Below, piece after piece: positions 52,700-58,832 of a stretch of 58,832 nucleotides of DNA (its first letter is position 1; the number at the start of each line of letters is the position of its first letter). Both the position numbers and the translations under genes were made by a program. The stretch comes from JACPRL01 sp035573715 (GTDB lineage Bacteria > Acidobacteriota > Terriglobia > Acidiferrales > 2-02-FULL-67-57). The notes beneath the pieces were generated by a model that saw only the letters and a list, made by a program, of their open reading frames with translations, made no database searches and was not told the DNA's origin. The DNA lies in the NCBI GenBank assembly GCA_035573715.1, contig DATLZZ010000016.1, positions 1 to 58,832 of the forward strand, in the 5' to 3' direction.

Positions 52700-53131
52700 G
52701 TGAGAAAAGCGCCGAAGAAAATCCTGGTAAGCCTCAAGGAAGCTGCAAGCGCGGAAGAGCTGATCAGCCTCGCCACTCATGTGGCAGCAGACAAGGCCCC
52801 GATCACGATTCTCAACGTCAACGAAATCCCGGAACCCACGCCGCTGGATGCCGACGACCCGGCACTGGATCAGGAGGCGCGGGCCGTCGAGCAAGCCGTC
52901 AAGCGGCTGGCGCGCCGCTACCGCGGGCGGAGGCTCTTGCTGCGGCTGGCGCGGGCCCGGCACGCCGGCCGGGCCATCGTGGAGGAGCTCAAGGAAGGCA
53001 AGTACGACCTGGCGGTCATCGGCTACCATCACAAGCGCTCGCTGGGCGAGTTGCTCTTGGGGACCACGGCGCAATACTTGGCCCGTCACGCCCCCTGCCG
53101 GTTGCTGATGTGCGTGCCGCCGAAACCGTGA
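52700..53131 (+). CDS. Universal stress protein-like protein
   Basis: 143 residues, GTG start. KKILVSLKEAASAEELISLATHVA at the N-terminus and YDLAVIGYHHKRSLGELLLGTTAQYLARHAPCRLLMC with the USP ATP-binding-like tail. TAGAAT at 52670-52675 may be its -10. Forty bases before the selenoprotein peroxiredoxin; probably co-transcribed, linking both to stress defence. Confidence 0.85.
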   Translation: MRKAPKKILVSLKEAASAEELISLATHVAADKAPITILNVNEIPEPTPLDADDPALDQEARAVEQAVKRLARRYRGRRLLLRLARARHAGRAIVEELKEGKYDLAVIGYHHKRSLGELLLGTTAQYLARHAPCRLLMCVPPKP

Positions 53132-53170
53132 CGCCCAACCAGCTTCTGGTTGAGCGACCAGGAGGCTTTT

Positions 53171-53659
53171 ATGGCGGAAATTGAAGTCGGGCAGGGGGCG
53201 CCGGAGATTGAGCTGCCCTGCGTGACCGGCGAGGAGAAGAGCAAGTTCCGGCTTTCCGACTGGCGCGGGAAGAAGAACGTGGTGCTGTGCTTCTACGCGC
53301 TCGACTGGACGCCGACTTGAAGCGCGGAGATGCCGGCGCTCGAAGCGGCCAAGGCCGACTTCGACCGGCTCAATGCCCAGGTCGTGGGCATCAGCGTCGA
53401 TCACATCCCCTCGCACATCGCCTGGCAGAAGTACAAGGTCGGCCTGCTCACCTATCCGCTGGCGAGCGACTTCTACCCGCACGGCGCCGTGGTGAGGCGC
53501 TACGGGCTGTTGCGCGAAGGCGCGCCCATCCCCGGCATCTCGAACCGCGCCGTCATCATTGTGGACAAGCAGGGTAAGGTGGCGTGGAAAAAGGTGTATG
53601 ACCTGCCCACCCTGCCCGACATCCCCGAAATCCTCGAAGCGCTCAAGTCCCTCGCCTGA
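53171..53659 (+). CDS. Peroxiredoxin with in-frame TGA at the peroxidatic position (probable selenoprotein)
   Basis: 162 residues if TGA 53318-53320 is read as Sec50. GGAGG (53161-53165) precedes the ATG. Both sides are in the same frame: EIELPCVTGEEKSKFRLSDW...FYALDWTPT before, SAEMPALEAAKADFDRLNAQ and VVGISVDHIPSHIAWQKYKV after, ending ILEALKSLA and a normal TGA stop. The TGA occupies exactly the position of the catalytic Cys (cf. FYPLDFSPVC in the gene at 52121). Sec-containing peroxiredoxins are known in bacteria. A candidate SECIS stem-loop follows. The Sec machinery (selABCD) is not in the window. Gene callers would split this gene at 53320/53330. Confidence 0.82.
53332..53349 (+). promoter_or_regulatory. 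Candidate bacterial SECIS stem-loop
   Basis: GCCG-G-C / GCGGC pairs (53332-53337 with 53345-53349), one bulged G, and a 7-base loop GCUCGAA starting with G, 17 bases after the TGA. This fits the loose bacterial SECIS rules (apical loop 16-37 bases downstream, G in the first loop positions). A GC-rich sequence gives hairpins easily, so this is tentative. Confidence 0.35.
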
Positions 53660-53708
53660 GAAAGGCTGACCTCAGGGCTAAAGCCCACTTCTTCCTTGCA
53701 ACTTCTTC

Positions 53709-53766
53709 GGCACGGCTCAAGCCGTGCCACACGCAACATTGTCATCCTGCGCGAAGCGAAGGATCT
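53709..53766. repeat. Inverted repeat (family B) and TGTCATCCTG repeat
   Basis: GGCACGGCTCAAGCCGTGCC (53709-53728) is a perfect 9-bp stem, a likely stop for the selenoprotein transcript. Then TGTCATCCTGCGCGAAGCGA (53740 on), member of the dispersed TGTCAYCCTGAGCG family. The gap 53660-53882 has no other gene. Confidence 0.65.
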
Positions 53767-53833
53767 CAGGTGAGATTGTTCGCGCCGGGGGCTCAGAATG
53801 ACCAACCGCCGGTGATTGTTCCGCTTTTCCTGC

Positions 53834-53863
53834 TTGTCCCTCCTCACTGCTGGCGTCTATAGT
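53834..53863 (+). promoter_or_regulatory. Promoter for the 53883 gene
   Basis: TTGTCC at 53834-53839, 18-base spacer, TATAGT at 53858-53863, then AGGGGAG and the ATG at 53883 with a leader of about 13 bases. Confidence 0.58.
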
Positions 53864-53882
53864 CTGCTCAGGGGAGCACGGC

Positions 53883-54155
53883 ATGACGCTGCGGGAACTG
53901 GTGGACCGCTACCTGGAGCAGGCGGGCGGCTTCGGCCGCACCATTCATCTCTCCGAGCTCGGACTCGGCAAGGCCGAGCTGGAGCGCGAGCTCTCCGCCT
54001 ACGAAGAGGATTACCAGATCAGCCGCTTCTTCCACCTGACGCTGGACACCGAAGCGGAACACGAGACCCGGCCCGGCGGCGCCCCCGTCTATACCATCAA
54101 CGGCTTCGACTACTCCCATGTCGCCATCCTGCCCGAGATTCAGGAAATTCTATAG
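53883..54155 (+). CDS. Small acidic protein of unknown function
   Basis: 90 residues. LRELVDRYLEQAGGFGRTIHLSELGLGKAELERELSAYEEDYQISRFFHLTL then YTINGFDYSHVAILPEIQEIL. Helical, soluble, no signal. The pattern of a helical N-terminus and a short strand end resembles a small regulator, but I do not recognise the family. It has its own promoter. Confidence 0.7.
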   Translation: MTLRELVDRYLEQAGGFGRTIHLSELGLGKAELERELSAYEEDYQISRFFHLTLDTEAEHETRPGGAPVYTINGFDYSHVAILPEIQEIL

Positions 54156-54218
54156 CGGCGAGGAATCCGCCAGCCCGATGAAATCAGGGCTGATCCCTCG
54201 TCGGTCTTTCTGAAAAGT

Positions 54219-55901
54219 CTACTTCGTCTTTTTGCGCGAGGCTTCGCGGGCGGCGCGGAACTCGGCCGTTGGATTCCATTCGTACCAGCGGGTGGCGTTG
54301 GCGACGCGCCAGCCGATGGCGAACAGGTACTCGGCCATCTGCTCGGCGCCGCGCCAATCCCAATCCGGGCGAATCTCGTCACTCGGCTGGTGGTAGTCGC
54401 GCGCGGTGTACTCCTCAGCCTTCTCCTTGCCGTAGCCGGGCGGCTTGCCGATGACATCGAGCCCGTTGTCGAAGTAAAGCGCCGGGATGCCGACCTTGGC
54501 AAAGGCGAACTGGTCGCTGCGGTAGAAGAAGCCCTTCTCCGGGAACTGGTCGGGCTTGAGCGTCAGCCCGCGCTCGCGGGCCACCGACTGCGCCACGGCG
54601 TCGAGCTCCGACTTGCCGTTGCCCACCTGCACGATGTCGGTCGTCGGCCCGATGATGTTCAGGCCGTCCATGTTGATATTGGCCACCGTTTGCGCTGGCG
54701 GAAAAACCGGATTGCGGGCGTAGTAGAGCGCGCCCAGCAGGCCCTGCTCTTCCGCGGTGACGGCGAGGAAAACCTGCGAGCGCCGTGGCGGCTGGGTTTT
54801 CGACGCCTCCACCATCGCTTCGGCTATCGCCAGCAGCCCAGCCACGCCGATGGCGTTGTCGGCGGCGCCGTTGTAGATGTTGTCGCCGTCTTTGTCGGGC
54901 TGGCCGATGCCGAGGTGGTCGTGGTGCGCGGTGTAGATGACGTACTCCTCCTTGCCCTTGGGGTCGCGGCCGGGCAGCAGGCCGATGACGTTGGGCGACT
55001 CCAGCCGCCGCAGCTTTTGCTCGAGCTCGGTCGAGACTCGCACACCCAGCGCCACCGGCTTGAAGTCGCGCGTGGCGGCCATCGTCTGGAGTTCGCTCAG
55101 TTCCAGCTTGGCGAGGCCGAGAATTTTTTCCGCGACCGGCTGGCTCACCCAGCCCTTGAGGTTGAGCGGCGGCTCGTCGCCGGGCTGGCGCGGCAGGTCG
55201 AACCGCTCCGTCGTCCACGAGGACTGCACCACTTGGAACGGGTAGCCCGCGGACTCAGTCGTGTGGATGAGAATCGCGCCGGCGGCGCCGCGCCGCGCGG
55301 CTTCCTCGAATTTGTAGGTCCAACGGCCGTAGTAGGTGAGCGCTTTGCCGCCGAAAAGGTCCGGCTCGTCCGGCGGGGCGGGCGGGTCGTTGACCAGCAC
55401 CAGCAGGACTTTGTTTCGTACGTCCACGCCTTTGAAGTCGTCCCAGCGGTTTTCCGGCGCGGTGATGCCGTAGCCGACGAAGACCAGGTCGCCTTCGACC
55501 TTGACCTTTTCGGTTTCGGCGTCGCTCATCGGCACCCAATCGTCGAAGAACTTGAACTCCGACCTGTCGCCGCCGCGGGCAACGTGCAGTTCGGCCTTGG
55601 GTTCGACCTTGCGGCCCAGTAGCGGGACGTTCTGGAAGTAGGTGCCGTTGTCGCCCACCGGCTTCAAGCCGAGGCGGCGAAACTCCGAGGCGATGTACTT
55701 GGAGGCGAGTTGAATGCCGCGGCCGCCAGGCCCGCGGCCTTCCAGTAAGTCATCGGAGAGGAACGCGGTGTGGGCGTAGAGGAGGTCTGGGGTAATAGCG
55801 GCCTCGCCGCGCTGGACAGCGCGCGGCCGAGGCGGCGCCGCCGCCAGCAAGAAGATTGTCATCCCAGCCAACACGGTTGCTGCCGCTAGACGCCGCTTCA
55901 T
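54219..55901 (-). CDS. Secreted M28-family zinc peptidase
   Basis: 560 residues from the ATG at 55901 (AGGAGGGGAG upstream), signal peptide (AAATVLAGMTIFLLAAAPP). A protease-associated (PA) domain lies at about 110-290. Zinc ligands of M28: HHDHLGIG, NGAADNAIGVAGLL, TAEEQGLLGALYYAR, NMDGLNIIG and ARDYHQPSDE (His, Asp, Glu, Asp, His). An aminopeptidase-type exopeptidase is most likely. A perfect TATAAT (55969-55964, minus strand) overlaps the rsmD stop and may be the promoter. Confidence 0.9.
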   Translation of the reverse strand: MKRRLAAATVLAGMTIFLLAAAPPRPRAVQRGEAAITPDLLYAHTAFLSDDLLEGRGPGGRGIQLASKYIASEFRRLGLKPVGDNGTYFQNVPLLGRKVEPKAELHVARGGDRSEFKFFDDWVPMSDAETEKVKVEGDLVFVGYGITAPENRWDDFKGVDVRNKVLLVLVNDPPAPPDEPDLFGGKALTYYGRWTYKFEEAARRGAAGAILIHTTESAGYPFQVVQSSWTTERFDLPRQPGDEPPLNLKGWVSQPVAEKILGLAKLELSELQTMAATRDFKPVALGVRVSTELEQKLRRLESPNVIGLLPGRDPKGKEEYVIYTAHHDHLGIGQPDKDGDNIYNGAADNAIGVAGLLAIAEAMVEASKTQPPRRSQVFLAVTAEEQGLLGALYYARNPVFPPAQTVANINMDGLNIIGPTTDIVQVGNGKSELDAVAQSVARERGLTLKPDQFPEKGFFYRSDQFAFAKVGIPALYFDNGLDVIGKPPGYGKEKAEEYTARDYHQPSDEIRPDWDWRGAEQMAEYLFAIGWRVANATRWYEWNPTAEFRAAREASRKKTK

Positions 55902-55964
55902 GGACACTCCCCTCCTGTTGTTCAACTCGATGCGTGGATGCTGCGCCTTACTGCCCCGTTGGGA

Positions 55965-56519
55965 TTATAGCAGCTTGTAGAAGGTGAGAATGGAATCGCC
56001 CTGGCGAAGGGTGCGCGTGCAGGTGAGCGAGCCGTGGCGTTCCCCGAGCGCGAGCTTGCGGTGGTGCTCGGCAATGACGGCAGCGCCAGGAGCGAGCAGG
56101 TTCGACTCGCCCAGCAGCGCGAGAGTGCGGGCGTACGCTTCAGCATCTTTGTACGGTGGATCGAGGAAAGCAATGTCGAGGCGGACCCCGCGCTGGGCGA
56201 GCGAGCGCAGGCCCGCGCAAACGTCCACGTGGAGAATCTCGAAGCCGGCTTCGACGTCGAGAGACTTCAGGTTGGCTTCGATGACGCGAACCGCCGAGCG
56301 GTGGTTCTCGAGGAAGTAGACGAACTCGGCGCCGCGGCTGAGGGCTTCGAGGCCGACGGCGCCGGAGCCGGCGTAGCAATCGGCGAAGACGGCGCCCTGC
56401 ACCGAGGCGCCGAGGACGTTGAAGAGCGTCTCGCGGAGGCGGTCAGAGGTGGGGCGGGTCTTCTCGCCCGGCAGGGTCTTCAACCGGCGGCTCTTGAATT
56501 CGCCCGCGATGATTCGCAT
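55965..56519 (-). CDS. rsmD: 16S rRNA (guanine(966)-N(2))-methyltransferase
   Basis: 184 residues from the ATG at 56519. N-terminus RIIAGEFKSRRLKTLPGEKTRPTSDRLRETLFN is the RsmD signature; SAM site DCYAGSGAVGLEALSRGA; catalytic DPPY in LDIAFLDPPYKDAEAY. It modifies G966 in the 30S subunit. About 50 bases downstream of recG on the same strand; the frame overlapping recG upstream is not part of the gene. Confidence 0.94.
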   Translation of the reverse strand: MRIIAGEFKSRRLKTLPGEKTRPTSDRLRETLFNVLGASVQGAVFADCYAGSGAVGLEALSRGAEFVYFLENHRSAVRVIEANLKSLDVEAGFEILHVDVCAGLRSLAQRGVRLDIAFLDPPYKDAEAYARTLALLGESNLLAPGAAVIAEHHRKLALGERHGSLTCTRTLRQGDSILTFYKLL

Positions 56520-56535
56520 GGAAGTGAGGAGCGCA

Positions 56536-56560
56536 GATTCCTCGCTTGCCCGGAATGACA
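56536..56560. repeat. Member of the TGTCAYTCC interspersed family
   Basis: GATTCCTCGCTTGCCCGGAA... (56536-56560), reverse complement beginning TGTCATTCCGGGCAAGCGAG, a relative of the elements at 42651 and 53740, located between recG and rsmD. Confidence 0.55.
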
Positions 56561-56568
56561 AACAAACT

Positions 56569-58659
56569 CTAGGCGACGTCGGCCATGCGGTAGCGGCGCT
56601 GCCAGAGCTGCCGCAGATACTCCACCGTGGCCTCGAAACCCGGGGGCTCGCCGGCGACGAAATCGAAGGCGTCGCGCTTGGCGCGCTCCAGCCACTCGTG
56701 GTCGCGCAGCAGATTGGCGATGCGCAGCCCGACGAAACCATGCTGGCGCGTGCCGACGAACTCGCCCGGACCGCGCAGTTTCAGGTCGAGCTCGGCAATT
56801 TTGAACCCATCCTGGGTGGCAACCAGAGTTTGCAAACGCTCCTCGGCTTCCGGGCCCACTTCGTTGGGCGTCATCAGCACGCAGGTGGAAGCGTGGCGGC
56901 CGCGGCCGATGCGGCCCCGCAACTGGTGGAGTTGAGAGAGCCCGAAGCGCTCAGCGTGCTCGATGACCATCACAGTGGCGTTGGGGACGTCGACGCCGAC
57001 TTCGACCACGCTGGTGGCGACGAGGACTTGAACCTTGCCGGCGGCGAACTCGCGCATCACTCTTTCTTTCTCTTCCCCTTTCAGGCGACCGTGCAGCAAG
57101 CCGACCTTCTGCTTTTGAAAGACGTCGCGGGAGAGCCGCTCGTACTCTTTGGTGGCCGCTTTGAGCTCGGCCTTCGACTCATCAATCACGGGATAGACGA
57201 TATAGGCCTGGCGGCCGGCGGCGACCTGCTTGCGGATGAACTCCCAGACGCCGGCGGCAGCGTTTTCCTTGACCCAGCGAGTAGTAACAGGGGTGCGGCC
57301 GGGCGGGAGCTCATCGAGCACCGACATATCGAGATCGCTGTAGAGCGCGAGCGCCAGCGTGCGCGGGATGGGCGTGGCGGTCATCACCAGGACGTCGGGA
57401 TGTGAGCCTTTCTCGAGCAGCGCCTGGCGCTGCTCCACGCCGAAGCGGTGCTGTTCGTCCACCACGGCCAGGCCCAGCCTGGCGAACACGACGTCCTCTT
57501 CCAGCAGCGCGTGCGTGCCCACCACCACGTGGGCCAGTCCCGCCGCGATCAGCTTCTTCAACTGCTTCTTCTCGCGGGCGCTGAGGGACCCCACCAGCTG
57601 CACGGTCGTGTAGCCCAGCTTTTGAAACATTTTCTTGAAGGAGAGGAAGTGCTGCGTGGCCAGGATTTCCGTGGGCGCCAGCACGGCCACCTGGTAGCCG
57701 TTCTCGATGGCGATCACCGCGGCCTCGGCCGCCACCAGCGTCTTGCCGCTGCCGACGTCGCCTTGCAGCAGGCGGTACATGGGATGCGCTTCGGCCATGT
57801 CCCGGGCGATTTCGCCCAGCACGCGCTTCTGCGCGCCGGTGGGCTTGAAGGGCAGCATCTCTTTGATGCGCTCCCGCACGCGGTCCGTGAGCTGGAACGC
57901 GATGCCCGGATACAGGCGCGCCTTGGCGCGCTTGAGCTCCAGGCCGCACTCCAGCCAGAAGAATTCCTCGAAAATCAGCCGGTATTGCGCCGCGGAGCGG
58001 AAGGCGTTGAGCGTGCGCAGGTCTGCGCCGGGCGGCGGGAAATGCAGCGCGCGGATGGAGGTCCAGCGATCCGGCAGTTTCAGGCGCTGGAGAATGCACG
58101 CCGGCAGCGGATCGTCCAAGGGAGGCAGCGCTTCCAGGATGCGGTGGGTCAGCGTGCGCAGCGCGCGCGTGGTGATCTTGCCCACGGCCTCGTACACCGG
58201 CACCACGCGGCCCGTGTGCAGCGACGCGTCGCCGTCTTCCTCGCCCGAGAGAATCTCGAACTCGGGATGCATCATCGAGAGCGTGCGCGAGTAGCTGTCG
58301 AACTCCACCTTGCCGAACAGCGCCACCTTCTGCCCCGGCGACAGCACGTCGTTCAGATACGCTCCATGAAACCACTTCGCCGCCAGCACCGCGGCGGAGG
58401 AATCGGTGAACGTCGCCTCAAACAGGCCCAGGTTGCGGCGCTGGAATCCAGCCAGCCGCGTGGAGCGCACCGTCGCCAGCACGGTGGCCATCTCGCCCGG
58501 CGCGAGCTGGCGGATGGTCTTCACGTTGGTGCGATCCTCGTAGCGGAAGGGCGGGTAGAACAGCAGGTCCTCCACCACGCGCAGGCCCTTGGCTTCGAAC
58601 ATGGCCGCGCGCGCCGGGCCGACGCCTTTCACATAGGTGAGGGGAGTGGAGAGGTCCAC
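56569..58659 (-). CDS. recG: ATP-dependent DNA helicase RecG
   Basis: 696 residues, GTG start. N-terminal wedge/OB region (PLTYVKGVGPARAAMFEAKGL), then superfamily 2 motifs: LLQGDVGSGKTLVAAEAAV, VLAPTEILATQHF, VVDEQHRFGVEQRQAL, VMTATPIPRTLALALYSDLDMS and the C-terminal QLRGRIGRGRHASTCVLM. It reverses stalled replication forks. Divergent from fabI with a gap of only 21 bases. Confidence 0.96.
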   Translation of the reverse strand: MDLSTPLTYVKGVGPARAAMFEAKGLRVVEDLLFYPPFRYEDRTNVKTIRQLAPGEMATVLATVRSTRLAGFQRRNLGLFEATFTDSSAAVLAAKWFHGAYLNDVLSPGQKVALFGKVEFDSYSRTLSMMHPEFEILSGEEDGDASLHTGRVVPVYEAVGKITTRALRTLTHRILEALPPLDDPLPACILQRLKLPDRWTSIRALHFPPPGADLRTLNAFRSAAQYRLIFEEFFWLECGLELKRAKARLYPGIAFQLTDRVRERIKEMLPFKPTGAQKRVLGEIARDMAEAHPMYRLLQGDVGSGKTLVAAEAAVIAIENGYQVAVLAPTEILATQHFLSFKKMFQKLGYTTVQLVGSLSAREKKQLKKLIAAGLAHVVVGTHALLEEDVVFARLGLAVVDEQHRFGVEQRQALLEKGSHPDVLVMTATPIPRTLALALYSDLDMSVLDELPPGRTPVTTRWVKENAAAGVWEFIRKQVAAGRQAYIVYPVIDESKAELKAATKEYERLSRDVFQKQKVGLLHGRLKGEEKERVMREFAAGKVQVLVATSVVEVGVDVPNATVMVIEHAERFGLSQLHQLRGRIGRGRHASTCVLMTPNEVGPEAEERLQTLVATQDGFKIAELDLKLRGPGEFVGTRQHGFVGLRIANLLRDHEWLERAKRDAFDFVAGEPPGFEATVEYLRQLWQRRYRMADVA

Positions 58660-58680
58660 CTATGCCACAATAGCGGATTC

Positions 58681-58832
58681 ATGCCGCAACTCATGGAGGG
58701 AAAGACCGCGCTGATTCTGGGCGTGGCGAACCGCTGGAGCCTGGCCTGGGCCATCGCCCAGGCCTTCCGGCGCGAAGGCGCGAAGCTGCTGCTCACCTAC
58801 CAGGGCGAGCGCCAGAAAGAGACCGTGGAGGA
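58681..58832 (+). CDS. fabI: Enoyl-ACP reductase FabI (truncated at the window edge)
   Basis: Only about 50 codons are visible, beginning with ATG 58681. MEGKTALILGVANRWSLAWA matches the FabI N-terminus with its Rossmann segment LGVANRWSLAWAIAQAF, unlike FabG/FabL, which have TGxxxGIG; LLLTYQGERQKE follows. It would be a second enoyl reductase beside FabL at 38898. Very short spacing to the divergent recG start (21 bp), so the leader must be short or the promoter lies inside recG. Confidence 0.9.
   Translation, partial: MPQLMEGKTALILGVANRWSLAWAIAQAFRREGAKLLLTYQGERQKETVE

Noticed and set aside
52121..53482. 453-codon frame that would extend the Cys peroxiredoxin upstream
   Set aside because: It runs antisense through the universal stress and selenoprotein genes; the ATG at 52582 has a good ribosome binding site and normal family length.
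53171..53659. Explaining the internal TGA as a frameshift or simple pseudogene
   Set aside because: The frame is the same before and after, no other lesion is present, and the position is the catalytic residue. A sequencing error TGC to TGA cannot be fully excluded from one sequence.
53500..53847. 115-codon minus-strand frame over the interspersed repeat
   Set aside because: Overlaps the peroxiredoxin 3' end and repeat DNA; no domain.

Overview
The window is high-GC bacterial chromosome with tightly packed genes on both strands. No rRNA, tRNA, CRISPR array or intact mobile element was seen. Gene content (LPS heptose genes, OmpA-type proteins, BioY, a menaquinone gene of the futalosine type, DUF4382/DUF5666 lipoproteins) and several dispersed intergenic repeat families point to a Gram-negative soil-type bacterium, most likely Acidobacteriota. 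This assignment is inference from gene content and repeat style, not from a marker-gene tree. Clear promoters in the window follow a TTGACN / 17-18 / TAGNAT pattern.

Layout. 0-2.4 kb: SpoIIE-type phosphatase and STAS antagonist (partner switching). 2.5-6.1 kb: TPR protein, M61 peptidase, dNTPase. 6.2-11.5 kb: yceD-rpmF-plsX-fabD-fabG-acpP-fabF, a lipid synthesis operon lacking fabH. 11.7-15.2 kb: etfB-etfA-ETF:quinone oxidoreductase. 15.2-18.7 kb: a secreted protein, then htrA, coaE and folD on the minus strand. 18.8-21.1 kb: Trm112-like protein, heptosyltransferase, heptose kinase. 21.1-30.1 kb: one long minus-strand run ggt-asnS-arginase-two OmpA paralogues-ddl-small membrane protein. 30.2-32.2 kb: two overlapping core-MetE-like genes, probably leaderless. 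32.3-38.6 kb: lipoproteins, a low-GC two-gene secreted cassette behind a G12-spacer promoter, mqnD, bioY and small genes. 38.6-40.2 kb: fabL group. 40.2-44.5 kb: a CysM / diiron metallo-beta-lactamase / JAMM / CysO / MoeZ sulfur-carrier cluster. 44.5-48.6 kb: citrate synthase, DUF4382/5666 lipoprotein, ACT protein. 48.6-51.9 kb: outer-membrane protein, multicopper oxidase and ZIP transporter sharing a palindromic operator. 51.9-53.7 kb: gene debris, a Cys peroxiredoxin, a universal stress protein and a peroxiredoxin with in-frame TGA at the peroxidatic position (probable selenoprotein). 53.9-58.8 kb: small protein, M28 peptidase, rsmD, recG and the start of fabI.

Most notable: (1) the candidate selenocysteine peroxiredoxin at 53171-53659, which a normal gene caller splits; (2) a CysO-type sulfur carrier whose Gly-Gly tail is buried under a 43-residue extension made of two intergenic repeats, next to a JAMM peptidase that could trim it; (3) a G12 homopolymer inside a promoter spacer, typical of phase-variable promoters; (4) a shared palindrome with the same geometry at two metal-related promoters; (5) a core-MetE pair in which one member has lost a zinc-binding cysteine.
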